A DNA stretch of 64,000 bases from Otis tarda (GCA_026413225.1 CM048560.1:13596001-13660000), one strand, 5' to 3'; positions 47,501-53,029 are shown, counted from the first letter of the stretch. Program-made: numbers and translations. The notes: a model not told the origin generated them from the letters alone.

Positions 47501-50308
47501 AATTGCGTTTCAAATTTGTGTTCTTTTGCTTCTTTTCGTATTCCTCAAGATTTAGTGAAGCAAGGCCAAGATGTCCCTATCATAAATCTACACTTCAAAC
47601 AATATCAAGCTATCAAATATTTAGATATTTTCCAATTACATCAAGCATACATTTTTTTAGACTAGGTGATATTTTCACAAGCTTCAGATCTGCAAGAAAA
47701 GTAGCATTAAATGTAGGATAAATTTGTCTTCTCCTGTTTTCAGCAGTTAGTTATGGGTTGTAAACTTATTTTTACATTTATCTTGCAAGCATCTACATCA
47801 AACTACTATTCTTCTGCTGTTCAAAATAAAAAAGTTATAATTGAAAAGAATCTGAACTTCATTTATTCAGGGAACTAGTTACATTCATATTGTTGTTCAA
47901 TATAAAGTATAAAAACTTGTTACTCAAAAATCCATTAATAACACTGTGCTTATTGGAATTGTTCACATATGTTAACATCTGTAGGACTGTGTTTACCTTT
48001 TATGATGATATCTTGAAATGGATATCATGTTATTTAATGGACATAGTGGGAAATTATGACAAATTATTAAAATATCCATGATTATGGCAAGACAAGAACA
48101 TCAGAAACAGCAAGACAGATCCATGTCAAAATAATCCATACAAATAAAATTTCAAGGAAAAAAAAAAAGAAAAACAATTATTTACATAAACTGAAGATCT
48201 CTAACATCACGTGGAGCAATCCATGTTGTTGTAACTTGCTGCTTCACATCTGAATTTGCATGCCTTACTGCTGAATTCTGCAATTAAAAAGAAATACATA
48301 TAATTATCTAAGATGCGAAAGTGACTTTTACCTATATTATTAGGGGCACTGCCTCTACTACAACAGGTAACACTGGCGTCCTCCTAAAAAGTGCCAGGTA
48401 GCTTCTGTGTTAGATTCATATCATATTCATATAGAAGATAGATTTATTTATTGAGAATGTCTAAATCTTTAAACTCTACTGATAAAATAACTTTGCCATA
48501 TAAAAATTGCTCACTATTTCTATTAATTGTGATCAAAATATTTAAAAGGAAACCAAGTTTAAGTAAGTATTGCAAAGACCAAACACATACCGTCACATTA
48601 TGACACTCCAAGCCTTTCGTGTTTGGATCTGTAATTTTAAAAGTACCAACAGGAACATCTCCTTCTATTTCTCGAGCTTGTAGATGAAATTCTCTAAAAC
48701 CAACATCTTTCAGTGCATTTAGAGTCACTGTGAGAACAGACATTTTGAGAAATTTAATTTCCATACACAACTAAAACCTCTTAAATGTTTAACAACTAAT
48801 TTCCCTCACTCCAAAGCACAAGACTGCATGTACAGAAATTACTTAAAACTTTTTACAATCTTAAAAGATGTTGGGATTCATTACAGTTTTTATTAATTAT
48901 CAAGAGAATGATGATAAAGGAAAAGATCACAGATGTGACCATAAGAGCGTTGGCAGGTGGCATGCCACAGGTGAAATGTCAATATGCTCAAAGGGCAACC
49001 TGATGCAGCTCCCTGAGAGCAGGTACTGGATACTTACAATAGAAAAGTAGTGCTAAAGCAAGAAAAGCATAGTTAGGGAAAACAAAACAAAACAAAAAGG
49101 TTAGCAGCATCTAGGATTCAATATTTTTTCAATATATTTAAATCTATCCATCATTTTCCTGGCAATACTGTTTAAAAAATAGCTATCAGTAATCAAACAG
49201 CCCTTGCATCCTTGAAGGAGTTATTCACACGTTTTTCCCAGAATGCCAGCTATAATAGGACTCTAACACTTCTCCATTCTTCCGTCAACATATCACTCTC
49301 TGTGGAAGCACATCCATGCTACTAGGCTCAAGTAAAACAGAATCGCAGCTGAACAGTAGCTACTTAGTGAATAATGTTCTTTTTCAGCTGCAGAGATACA
49401 ACAGGTGATGGGTTACAACTCACTTCCAGTTCCATGCTGCTTCTAGCAAACGGCTAGAAAAAGAAGCATTCACAAGCCACTTAATGTGTGACAGCACCAT
49501 GAGATGGCATCATAGTGTGGGGAAACAAGGCTGTCAAAGTGTGCCACCCAGAGAGCAATTTCAGATTAGGAAGACAAAAAGGTTGTTTAAGCCACAATAG
49601 CTCCACTCCCTGTAATTTGATAAAATCTGGGATGCAGCTCTTAGAAGGATGACTCAAAATGTCTCACTCTTGAGTTGTCTTATACTGCATCCTGAATTTT
49701 TATTTTCCTGTAAGATGACAGCATGTGAAGATCTAATGAGTAGGATACCTTTGTATTGCAGAGCGCTGATACAACAGCAAATACTCAAATATGAATTTAA
49801 AGAGCAACTAATTATTAGTCCAGTTTGGCCAGCTGTCCCATTTCATTTTCATTTTGTAATAAAAACTATAGCATGAAGTTATGGTATATTTATCAGACAG
49901 GAAAAAGAAAAAAAATATTTTCAGTTATACAAATATATACTTACATATATATAAAAAACGTTTCAAAAACATTAATATCTCAGGTATAGATGAAAAATAT
50001 TGAAATTAAAAAAGTAATTTAACTAGACTGAGAGGGAAAAGGGGGAATTTTGGTGAAGACTAGTAATTCTGGGAGACACAGAAAAAGATTTTATGTCATT
50101 CAGATTATTTACCTTTGATTTCATTTCCTGGGTCAAAGTTATTAAAAGATGCAGTAATAACATATGGTGGTACAGATGACTGTGGTTCAGCTTCATAGTT
50201 TGGTAACATAGAATCACAATCAATTGAAGTATTTGTCTGTGGGAAACCAAGAATTCCGGGCAAAAATATCCCACAGAACAGAAAAACAAAGCAGGAGTGT
50301 CTCCTCAT
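4..50308 (-). CDS. Secreted Reeler-domain protein with long G/S/Y/Q-rich mini-exon repeat tail (partial, 3' end outside window)
   Basis: This is a split gene with 72 coding exons placed from splice sites and frame, giving about 1038 codons in the window. Residues 1-21 are a hydrophobic signal peptide and residues about 22-165 form a Reeler domain: CDSMLP near the start, Cys31 and Cys107, W130 and the FWVGIQS strand near the end. Residues 174-177 read KSKR, a possible proprotein convertase site. Exons 5-72 add 860 residues of short Gly/Ser/Tyr/Gln units, one per exon, all separated by phase-0 introns. Lengths are 39 nt (28 exons), 42 (16), 36 (9), 30 (6), 45 (4), 33 (2), 27, 21 and 18. Reeler domains occur in reelin, FRRS1, REELD1 and insect defence proteins, usually in secreted or membrane proteins. 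The tail is unlike any family I know; a structural or adhesive secreted protein is inference. No stop codon or polyA signal of this gene is in the window. Confidence 0.85.
443..520 (-). mobile_element. CR1 LINE 3'-end fragment
   Basis: The block AGAATCATAGAATAGTTTGG followed by AAAGGGACC and TCCAACCTCCCTGC is the reverse complement of the conserved avian CR1 3' end. Confidence 0.8.
1948..1986 (-). CDS. Exon 71: [13 protein letters not shown]
   Basis: A 39-nt phase-0 exon, acceptor CATCTTACAG and donor CCA/GTAAGT. The unit ends G-K-P instead of G-G-Q. Confidence 0.85.
2412..2450 (-). CDS. Exon 70: [13 protein letters not shown]
   Basis: A 39-nt phase-0 exon, acceptor TTTTTAACAG and donor CAG/GTGAGT. 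The intron before it contains the solo LTR at 2973-4121. Confidence 0.86.
2515..2536. repeat. Poly-T tract
   Basis: An uninterrupted T run in the exon 69-70 intron. Confidence 0.95.
2973..4121. mobile_element. Solo LTR of an endogenous retrovirus, 5-bp target duplication
   Basis: A GC-richer block of 1149 bp starts TGTCGTGGTT and ends AACTATGACA, i.e. LTR-type inverted termini. It is flanked by the direct repeat CCAAT (2968-2972 and 4122-4126). An AATAAA lies near 3932 in the second half, suggesting plus orientation. No gag, pol or env sequence is attached, so it is a recombined solo LTR. It lies in the intron between exons 69 and 70. The open frames inside it are chance frames. Confidence 0.82.
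4812..4850 (-). CDS. Exon 69: [15 protein letters not shown] donor
   Basis: A 39-nt phase-0 exon, acceptor CTTTTTACAG. The donor is CAG/GCAAGC, fitting the strong consensus of the rare GC-AG introns, so I treat it as functional. Confidence 0.83.
5292..5327 (-). CDS. Exon 68: [12 protein letters not shown]
   Basis: A 36-nt phase-0 exon, acceptor GTTGAATATAG and donor CAG/GTAGGC. Confidence 0.86.
6380..6409 (-). CDS. Exon 67: [10 protein letters not shown]
   Basis: A 30-nt phase-0 exon, acceptor GTTTTATACAG and donor CCA/GTAAGT. It has a C-x-C motif and pairs with exon 57. Confidence 0.84.
6720..6759. repeat. T-rich (TTTG)n simple repeat
   Basis: Repeated TTTG units with T runs. In the duplicate (near 12586) this tract is only a short T run. 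Confidence 0.9.
6924..6959 (-). CDS. Exon 66: [12 protein letters not shown]
   Basis: A 36-nt phase-0 exon, acceptor TTTTTGTCAG and donor CAG/GTATGG. It is the intact duplicate of broken exon 56. Confidence 0.87.
7322..7360 (-). CDS. Exon 65: [13 protein letters not shown]
   Basis: A 39-nt phase-0 exon, acceptor TTTCCTTAG and donor CAG/GTAAAA. It is the duplicate of exon 55. Confidence 0.87.
7800..7838 (-). CDS. Exon 64: [13 protein letters not shown]
   Basis: A 39-nt phase-0 exon, acceptor TTTGCTTCAG and donor CAG/GTGAGA. Confidence 0.88.
8295..8333 (-). CDS. Exon 63: [13 protein letters not shown]
   Basis: A 39-nt phase-0 exon, donor CAG/GTGAGA. This is the best representative of the 13-residue consensus unit. 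Confidence 0.9.
8697..8735 (-). CDS. Exon 62: [13 protein letters not shown]
   Basis: A 39-nt phase-0 exon, donor CAG/GTAAGA. It is close to the consensus unit. Confidence 0.88.
9120..9158 (-). CDS. Exon 61: [13 protein letters not shown]
   Basis: A 39-nt phase-0 exon, acceptor TTTTTTCAG and donor CAA/GTAAGC. Confidence 0.88.
9442..9480 (-). CDS. Exon 60: [13 protein letters not shown]
   Basis: A 39-nt phase-0 exon, acceptor TTTTTTACAG and donor TAT/GTAAGT. The terminal Gln is replaced by Tyr. Confidence 0.86.
10217..10255 (-). CDS. Exon 59: [13 protein letters not shown]
   Basis: A 39-nt phase-0 exon, acceptor TTTTTCCAG and donor CAA/GTAAGC. Confidence 0.87.
10794..10829 (-). CDS. Exon 58: [12 protein letters not shown]
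   Basis: A 36-nt phase-0 exon, acceptor CTCCTTTAAAG and donor AAT/GTAAGC. Confidence 0.8.
11362..11402. repeat. Poly-T tract
   Basis: A long, slightly interrupted T tract just left of the CR1 copy. Confidence 0.95.
11482..12088 (+). mobile_element. CR1 LINE, 5'-truncated 3' part
   Basis: A sense-strand stretch translates to [20 protein letters not shown] and other pieces of the C-terminal end of CR1 ORF2. It then runs through the typical 3'UTR (CCAACCCAAATGATTCTATG) with ATTCT-type terminal repeats. Frames are broken. It sits in the intron between exons 57 and 58. Confidence 0.85.
12276..12305 (-). CDS. Exon 57: [10 protein letters not shown]
   Basis: A 30-nt phase-0 exon, acceptor TTCTTTACAG and donor TCT/GTAAGT. 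It has a C-x-C motif and pairs with exon 67. Confidence 0.84.
13007..13042 (-). pseudogene. Exon 56: [12 protein letters not shown] with destroyed donor (AT for GT)
   Basis: The 36-nt unit has an intact acceptor (TTTGTCAG) and frame. The two bases after CAG are AT instead of GT, where the duplicate exon 66 has GT. It is probably skipped; because all introns are phase 0, skipping removes 12 residues and keeps the frame. Confidence 0.75.
13405..13443 (-). CDS. Exon 55: [13 protein letters not shown]
   Basis: A 39-nt phase-0 exon, acceptor TTTCCTTAG and donor CAG/GTAAAA. It is identical in peptide to exon 65. Confidence 0.87.
13513..13551 (-). CDS. Exon 54: [13 protein letters not shown]
   Basis: A 39-nt phase-0 exon, donor CAG/GTATGC. 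Its downstream intron flank (13472-13512) matches the flank of exon 56, showing that the exon was copied with its intron. Confidence 0.87.
13819..13857 (-). CDS. Exon 53: [13 protein letters not shown]
   Basis: A 39-nt phase-0 exon, acceptor TTTTTTTCAG and donor CAG/GTGGGA. Confidence 0.87.
14173..14211 (-). CDS. Exon 52: [13 protein letters not shown]
   Basis: A 39-nt phase-0 exon, acceptor TTTTTACAG and donor CAG/GTAGAT. Confidence 0.86.
14483..14521 (-). CDS. Exon 51: [13 protein letters not shown]
   Basis: A 39-nt phase-0 exon, acceptor ATTTTTCCAG and donor CAT/GTAAGC. Confidence 0.86.
15235..15273 (-). CDS. Exon 50: [13 protein letters not shown]
   Basis: A 39-nt phase-0 exon, acceptor ATTTTTTTTAG and donor CGG/GTAAGC. 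It is a divergent, charged unit. Confidence 0.78.
16866..16904 (-). CDS. Exon 49: [13 protein letters not shown]
   Basis: A 39-nt phase-0 exon, acceptor TTATTTTACAG and donor AAT/GTAAGC. It is an acidic variant of the 13-residue unit with the G-G-S core kept. Confidence 0.82.
17635..17676 (-). CDS. Exon 48: [14 protein letters not shown]
   Basis: A 42-nt phase-0 exon, acceptor TTCTGAACAG and donor CAG/GTAAAT. Confidence 0.87.
18143..18187 (-). CDS. Exon 47: [15 protein letters not shown]
   Basis: A 45-nt phase-0 exon, acceptor TTTCTGTATAG and donor CAG/GTAAAT. It is the intact relative of the decayed copies near 20558 and 21600. Confidence 0.87.
18312..18350 (-). CDS. Exon 46: [13 protein letters not shown]
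   Basis: A 39-nt phase-0 exon, the duplicate of exon 42. Confidence 0.88.
18453..18494 (-). CDS. Exon 45: [14 protein letters not shown]
   Basis: A 42-nt phase-0 exon, the duplicate of exon 41. Confidence 0.88.
18894..18932 (-). CDS. Exon 44: [13 protein letters not shown]
   Basis: A 39-nt phase-0 exon, the duplicate of exon 40. Confidence 0.88.
19035..19076 (-). CDS. Exon 43: [14 protein letters not shown]
   Basis: A 42-nt phase-0 exon, the left-hand duplicate of exon 39. Confidence 0.88.
19398..19436 (-). CDS. Exon 42: [13 protein letters not shown]
   Basis: A 39-nt phase-0 exon, donor CAG/GTAAGT. Its peptide is the same as exon 46. Confidence 0.88.
19539..19580 (-). CDS. Exon 41: [14 protein letters not shown]
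   Basis: A 42-nt phase-0 exon, acceptor TTTCTTTCAG and donor CAG/GTAAAT. Its peptide is the same as exon 45, with silent differences. Confidence 0.88.
19983..20021 (-). CDS. Exon 40: [13 protein letters not shown]
   Basis: A 39-nt phase-0 exon, acceptor TCTGTACAG and donor CAG/GTAGCT. Its peptide is the same as exon 44. Confidence 0.88.
20124..20165 (-). CDS. Exon 39: [14 protein letters not shown]
   Basis: A 42-nt phase-0 exon, acceptor TTTTCATTGCAG and donor CAG/GTAAAC. It is in the right-hand copy of the 18-20 kb tandem duplication and is identical in peptide to exon 43. Confidence 0.88.
20558..20594 (-). pseudogene. Degenerate repeat exon with lost acceptor
   Basis: The stretch ends CTG/GTAAAT and reads [10 protein letters not shown] in the frame set by the donor, like the YDSSSESY unit of exon 47. 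The expected acceptor ATAG is ATATG here, so no splice site remains at that position. Confidence 0.5.
21600..21625 (-). pseudogene. Degenerate repeat exon (frame and acceptor decayed)
   Basis: A good donor (CAG/GTAAAA) follows ...VYSNSNSGQ in frame, matching the [15 protein letters not shown] unit of exon 47. The only nearby AG (CTTTAG) would give a 26-nt exon that breaks the frame. The G-G-S start is unrecognisable. I read it as a dead copy. Confidence 0.5.
22425..22466 (-). CDS. Exon 38: [14 protein letters not shown]
   Basis: A 42-nt phase-0 exon, acceptor TTTAATTTATAG and donor CAG/GTAATT. It has a G-G-C-x-C start, shared with exons 57 and 67. Confidence 0.82.
22477..22498. repeat. (AAAC)n microsatellite
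   Basis: Five or more AAAC units directly upstream of the exon 38 acceptor on the minus strand. Confidence 0.93.
22990..23031 (-). CDS. Exon 37: [14 protein letters not shown]
   Basis: A 42-nt phase-0 exon, acceptor TTTTTTTCACAG and donor CAG/GTCAGG, which is weaker than most here. Confidence 0.78.
23938..23979 (-). CDS. Exon 36: [14 protein letters not shown]
   Basis: A 42-nt phase-0 exon, acceptor TTTCTTCACAG and donor CAG/GTAAGA. It has two N-x-S sequons. Confidence 0.8.
24179..24220 (-). CDS. Exon 35: [14 protein letters not shown]
   Basis: A 42-nt phase-0 exon, acceptor TTTTTTACAG and donor CAG/GTAAAC. Confidence 0.8.
24857..24892 (-). CDS. Exon 34: [12 protein letters not shown]
   Basis: A 36-nt phase-0 exon, acceptor CCTTTACAG and donor CGA/GTAAGT. 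It has one Cys and is basic at its end. Confidence 0.77.
26629..26658 (-). CDS. Exon 33: [10 protein letters not shown]
   Basis: A 30-nt phase-0 exon, acceptor TTATTTTCCAG and donor CAG/GTGAGT. It carries an N-D-T sequon. Confidence 0.8.
27268..27312 (-). CDS. Exon 32: [15 protein letters not shown]
   Basis: A 45-nt phase-0 exon, acceptor GTCCTTCTAG and donor GAT/GTGAGT. It is strongly acidic (six Asp) with one Cys, unlike the neutral units around it. Confidence 0.78.
27655..27693 (-). CDS. Exon 31: [13 protein letters not shown]
   Basis: A 39-nt phase-0 exon, donor CAG/GTAACT. It has two adjacent tyrosines. Confidence 0.84.
27814..27849 (-). CDS. Exon 30: [12 protein letters not shown]
   Basis: A 36-nt phase-0 exon, acceptor TTGTTTTATAG and donor CAA/GTAAGT. 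Confidence 0.86.
28022..28060 (-). CDS. Exon 29: [13 protein letters not shown]
   Basis: A 39-nt phase-0 exon, donor CAG/GTAGGT. The acceptor is a tandem CAGCAG, allowing one extra Gln. Confidence 0.84.
28196..28234 (-). CDS. Exon 28: [13 protein letters not shown]
   Basis: A 39-nt phase-0 exon, acceptor GTTTTCACAG and donor CAA/GTAAGT. It belongs to the S-Q-N-Y-G subfamily with exons 29 and 30. Confidence 0.87.
28485..28505 (-). CDS. Exon 27: DGSQGGQ
   Basis: A 21-nt phase-0 exon, acceptor GTATTTTACAG and donor CAG/GTGGGT. Confidence 0.75.
29575..30008 (+). mobile_element. CR1 LINE 3' fragment with residual ORF2 frame
   Basis: A 128-codon frame reads [20 protein letters not shown] and later [20 protein letters not shown], the C-terminal end of CR1 ORF2 protein. 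A short 3'UTR ending ATTCTATGATTCTATAAA follows. The open frame suggests a fairly young copy, though it is 5'-truncated. It lies between exons 26 and 27. Confidence 0.88.
30423..30455 (-). CDS. Exon 26: [11 protein letters not shown]
   Basis: A 33-nt phase-0 exon, acceptor TTTTGAACAG and donor CAG/GTAAAT. It has one Cys. Confidence 0.8.
31725..31763 (-). CDS. Exon 25: [13 protein letters not shown]
   Basis: A 39-nt phase-0 exon, donor CAA/GTAAGT. It has one Cys. The acceptor is a tandem TAGCAG, so an extra Gln could be included. Confidence 0.84.
32094..32135 (-). CDS. Exon 24: [14 protein letters not shown]
   Basis: A 42-nt phase-0 exon, acceptor TTTCTTACAG and donor CAG/GTAAGC. It is the duplicate of exons 17 and 20. 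Confidence 0.88.
32380..32409 (-). CDS. Exon 23: [10 protein letters not shown]
   Basis: A 30-nt phase-0 exon, the duplicate of exon 19. Confidence 0.87.
32690..32731 (-). CDS. Exon 22: [14 protein letters not shown]
   Basis: A 42-nt phase-0 exon, acceptor CTTGTCTTAG and donor CAG/GTAAGC. It is the duplicate of exon 18. Confidence 0.88.
33059..33094 (-). CDS. Exon 21: [12 protein letters not shown]
   Basis: A 36-nt phase-0 exon. It is a shorter relative of exons 17, 20 and 24, lacking one Pro-Gln pair (6 nt). Confidence 0.88.
33110..34290 (-). other. Intron spacer between duplicated blocks
   Basis: Unique AT-rich sequence separating the copies of the 32-36 kb duplication. No exon with both splice sites was found. 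Confidence 0.6.
34336..34377 (-). CDS. Exon 20: [14 protein letters not shown]
   Basis: A 42-nt phase-0 exon, a copy of exons 17 and 24. Donor CAG/GTAAGG. Confidence 0.88.
34631..34660 (-). CDS. Exon 19: [10 protein letters not shown]
   Basis: A 30-nt phase-0 exon, acceptor TTTCTTTAAAG and donor CAG/GTAAGA. Its peptide is the same as exon 23. Confidence 0.87.
34941..34982 (-). CDS. Exon 18: [14 protein letters not shown]
   Basis: A 42-nt phase-0 exon. It is a copy of exon 22 with one change (AGC for GGC), turning the usual Y-G-Q ending into Y-S-Q. Confidence 0.87.
35310..35351 (-). CDS. Exon 17: [14 protein letters not shown]
   Basis: A 42-nt phase-0 exon, acceptor TTTCTTACAG and donor CAG/GTAAGC. 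It encodes the same peptide as exons 20 and 24. Confidence 0.88.
35608..35637 (-). CDS. Exon 16: [10 protein letters not shown]
   Basis: A 30-nt phase-0 exon, donor CAG/GTAAGA. It is a near copy of exons 19 and 23 ([10 protein letters not shown]) and lies in the third, partial copy of the 32-36 kb duplication. Confidence 0.87.
36567..36611 (-). CDS. Exon 15: [15 protein letters not shown]
   Basis: A 45-nt phase-0 exon, acceptor GTCCTGGGTAG and donor CAG/GTAAGT. It is Gln/Ser-rich. Confidence 0.82.
38057..38092 (-). CDS. Exon 14: [12 protein letters not shown]
   Basis: A 36-nt phase-0 exon, acceptor T-run then CAG and donor CAG/GTAGAA. Confidence 0.75.
38642..38659 (-). CDS. Exon 13: RHTYPQ micro-exon
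   Basis: An 18-nt phase-0 exon, the smallest seen, with acceptor TTTCATTTGCAG and donor CAG/GTAAGA. Both sites are strong and the peptide ends in Gln like its neighbours. Confidence 0.68.
39316..39354 (-). CDS. Exon 12: [13 protein letters not shown]
   Basis: A 39-nt phase-0 exon, acceptor TTTCTTCATAG and donor GTG/GTAAGC. It is an unusual Val/Pro unit without Gln or Tyr. Confidence 0.75.
40530..40565 (-). CDS. Exon 11: [12 protein letters not shown]
   Basis: A 36-nt phase-0 exon, acceptor GTTCTTTACAG and donor AAG/GTAAGC. It is Ser-rich. Confidence 0.8.
41414..41446 (-). CDS. Exon 10: [11 protein letters not shown]
   Basis: A 33-nt phase-0 exon, acceptor TTTTATTTTAG and donor CAG/GTAACT. 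It has the classic Y-G-Q ending. Confidence 0.85.
42326..42367 (-). CDS. Exon 9: [14 protein letters not shown]
   Basis: A 42-nt phase-0 exon, acceptor TTTTTCTTAG and donor GAT/GTAAGC. It has one Cys. Confidence 0.8.
43686..43727 (-). CDS. Exon 8: [14 protein letters not shown]
   Basis: A 42-nt phase-0 exon, acceptor TTTTTATTTCAG and donor CCT/GTAAGC. It is a Cys-bearing divergent unit. Confidence 0.78.
44051..44108. repeat. ACATTT/ACATG simple repeat
   Basis: Repeated TTTACAT units with one inverted join (TTTACATGTAAA) near 44092. Confidence 0.85.
45137..45181 (-). CDS. Exon 7: [15 protein letters not shown]
   Basis: A 45-nt phase-0 exon, acceptor TTTACAG and donor CAG/GTAAGA. It is the first clear Ser/Gly/Tyr/Gln repeat unit. 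Confidence 0.85.
45941..45979 (-). CDS. Exon 6: [13 protein letters not shown]
   Basis: A 39-nt phase-0 exon, acceptor CTTCTTGCAG and donor ATG/GTAAAT. It has one Cys. Confidence 0.78.
46340..46366 (-). CDS. Exon 5: LMIELECNK
   Basis: A 27-nt exon, acceptor T-run then CACAG and donor AAG/GTAAGG. It encodes 9 residues with one Cys and is the first mini-exon after the Reeler domain. Confidence 0.75.
47013..47121 (-). CDS. Exon 4: end of Reeler domain and KSKR basic site
   Basis: The exon is 109 nt. The acceptor TTTTCTGTCCAG completes Ile142, and the donor is AAG/GTATGT (phase 0). It encodes [17 protein letters not shown], the last conserved Reeler strand. A linker then carries an N-G-T sequon (N170) and ends KSKRK, which fits a K-x-K-R convertase site. 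All later introns are phase 0. Confidence 0.9.
48186..48277 (-). CDS. Exon 3: Reeler domain, Trp strand
   Basis: The exon is 92 nt with acceptor TTTAATTGCAG and donor TTTAT/GTAAAT (phase 2). It encodes [10 protein letters not shown] then [12 protein letters not shown], the typical Reeler H-x-N...K...W-x-A-P motif (W130). Confidence 0.9.
48591..48727 (-). CDS. Exon 2: Reeler domain core
   Basis: The acceptor TTCTCACAG restores Val66 across the junction with exon 1, giving VTLNAL. It reads on through FREFHLQAR and VGTFKI to GLECHNVT, the central Reeler strands with conserved Cys107 and an N-V-T sequon at 109. The length is 137 nt and the donor is ACG/GTATGT (phase 0). Confidence 0.92.
48728..50112 (-). 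other. Intron 1 of coding region
   Basis: A phase-1 intron of 1385 bp with GT-AG ends. I see no repeat or extra exon in it. Confidence 0.8.
50113..50308 (-). CDS. Exon 1: start codon, signal peptide, start of Reeler domain
   Basis: The exon encodes 65 codons plus one base. The ATG follows directly on a good acceptor (pyrimidine-rich tract then CACAG), so at least one non-coding 5' exon must lie upstream. The first 21 residues ([20 protein letters not shown] plus G) are a basic then hydrophobic signal peptide, probably cut before FPQT. An N-T-S glycosylation sequon is at residue 26. The stretch CDSMLPNYE with a later PPYVITAS and FDPGNEI is the typical opening of a Reeler domain. The donor is AAAG/GTAAAT, leaving phase 1. 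Confidence 0.9.
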
Positions 50309-53029
50309 CTGTGGAACAAAAAGACAATAGACTTTATAGTAACTTCTTTTTACTAGTTGCCATGTTTGACAAATACCTGCTTTTCTCCAGGGCAGAAAAC
50401 AGATCAAGCCTAGAAAGGTGGGCTTTCATTGCATTCACGTATTTTGAAGAAAAGAAATTAAAATAAAATACCTGTACACACTGGCAGAACAGTGCAATAA
50501 ATAACACAAATATTTCTATTTTAAAATATTGAATTATTAATGGAAGTTTACACACTGTGGTTACATTACAGCAATCCATTAACAGCCATGTCTGCTGCAT
50601 TACAGCTTTGGACTAGAAAAGGCCTTAAAGAAATTCCTTGTTGTTGAGCCGGTAGATTCAGCTTAGCTCCTTTGTTATTCAAGAACTAAGACATAATCCT
50701 TGGTCTCTCAAACTGCTTTTTGAAGATATAACAATGACTAGCATGCTCTCTTTTGACTGTTTTGTCTACTCCCACTTCCAAGAGACAGCCAAGAAATCTA
50801 CAGTTATTTAACTTTGAGAACTTGGAGAACTCTTAGAAGTTTTTCAAAATATTTGTTTTCTGAAAGACTTAAAAAAAGACTTCTGCAAAGTCCTTTGAAA
50901 TGTCTAAACAATTTAAAAATGCCAAATTGTTAGCGCATGTTTCCTATGGGTTAAGAACAAATTATATTTAATACAGAAATTCACAAAAATAATTAAGATG
51001 CAGGACTGAAGTCCAGTCTTCAAGCATTGTCAGTGGAAAGAAAATTTATATTTTCTTTATAATTCACCTTTACTACTGACACTGACAGTAAACTGTTTCC
51101 AAGAAAGAAAGGAAACATTTCCCAGCAGTATTCTCAGGTGTTTAATACTAGATTTTTTGGGCCGTGTTCCAAGTCTAAACATTCAACCACAGAACCAAGG
51201 CCATTACATCTTATGACTATCTCACTGTTCTAGTTACAAAAATGCTGATACCACTGTTAAGTCACAAGTATTTAATAATGCTATTTTTAATGCCTGTCTG
51301 CTACAGGGTAGCCTTGTGTGATACAATAGGCTGGAACAGAAAGAATGGAGATATTTACTTGAGATTTTAAAAAGCATTTTAAATACAACGTAAGAGATAT
51401 GCTCAGTTTGTGTCATCTATCTGTGTATCTTAATTTGTGCATGAATGCGTAAGACCATTCAGTTTTGTATGTGCTAATGAAACAAGTAACAGAATCATTT
51501 GGAAGGAGGAGGAAAAACTTCAGTACACAATTCCAAACACTCGTGCCCTTAATTTTGACCTTAAACAACGTTTTAAAAAGTCACTGAATCAATAGACAAT
51601 AAAACAAGTGACTGTGAAGTGTTGAAAGATTTCTTATAGGGTGATGATGAAGGTTTGCACGGTGTCACAACCGGTAAGTGCAGCAATCAGGAAAGCTACA
51701 TATGCAAGTTATCACGTCTTTAAAGCAGATGAAAACTCTCTCTCCCAAAAGTCTAATGAAAATGTCACTTAAATGGGATCCTGGTAAGCATTGTGTTTTG
51801 GTATCAGTACGCTGGGTGCGGTTATCCAATCTCTCATGACAATTTTGACATGGCCCACCTCTAATTAAATTTTAAGTACAGCATGTAGGTGCTATTATAT
51901 CAACAGATGTGGTAAACAGTGATTTAACATGAACCAGCCTATGTGTTGTTGAAATCTTTGTCTGACTAATGGAGAGATGGAAAAAAAGAATCTGTTTCAA
52001 ATTAGATGTTCTATTTCAAAGCACAGAGTCATTAGCACTAGTTCAGCTGGGATTGGAAAATCATCTCGAGCTGCACTCTGCCGCAAAACAAGACCAGCCT
52101 GAAACCTCCTCTCCTCTTTTTCTGGCTAGAAGAGAGTCATAAACACAAGCACAAGAAGCTGAAACATAGCTGAGATGCCTTCTCTTTGCATCAGCTCTCT
52201 GATTTAACTGTTCAAGAGCTATCCTAAGAGTCTGATCATGCCCTCCTTTGGAACTAGGTTTTAGATGGGGAAGAGAGAGATATTAGCGTCTTAGAAAATT
52301 CCAAGTCCAGACTTGAGGGAAGCAGAAAATAATTTCCATGGAACCAAAGTTCCAATACGTATTCAAGGCAATGATGTTATCTTGCATCACAAATTTACCG
52401 TTTCTCCATGAAAAATGTAAAGAAACTAAAAGTAAATATTTACAAAACAGAAGCACAGGGAATTCTAGCAAATAAATATTATTTGCAAATTTCTACTTGG
52501 ATATAATTATGAAAAAATAACTGTATCCTCAGTTCCTTCATCTGATGGAAAAATTCTAATTCTTTTTTTACCACAGATACCATCTCTTCTTTCTGTGAGA
52601 CTATATGGCCCTCATCTTTGCAGTACCTGAGATGCCACCTTGAGAATCCTCTTCCACATTTAGCCTAGTATGACTTCAGGCCAACAGTTAAATCCGTGGG
52701 TGCTAGTTAGTTGGCTATTGTGTTCAAAGTCTAGTGGACTCGGGAAGAGATGCTTTGGTGGTTTGCTTATCCAGAGCCCTGGGCAAACTTCTGAATATAG
52801 ACAAAACTTGTTTTTAAAGCATTTACATATAGAGCATTTCATTAATATGATAAATATTTTTCTGTAATTTGAGAAACACAGTTCTGGCAAGTCCATCCTG
52901 CCAACAGTTTAAGACTCAGTCCTATATACCCCTTTCTAGTCCCATTCTTTACGAGTATTTTTCTCCTTTTCTCCTCCTAAATGCTCTTGATGAGCCATAG
53001 ACTTACTGTTTAGCCTTTGAGAATCAGTA
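50309..53029. other. Upstream region, no gene seen
   Basis: AT-rich sequence immediately 5' of the start exon. It must contain, or be followed upstream by, the 5' non-coding exon. Possible donors on the minus strand are CAG/GTATTT after 50377 and CAG/GTATTT after 50472. Neither has independent support. Confidence 0.45.
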
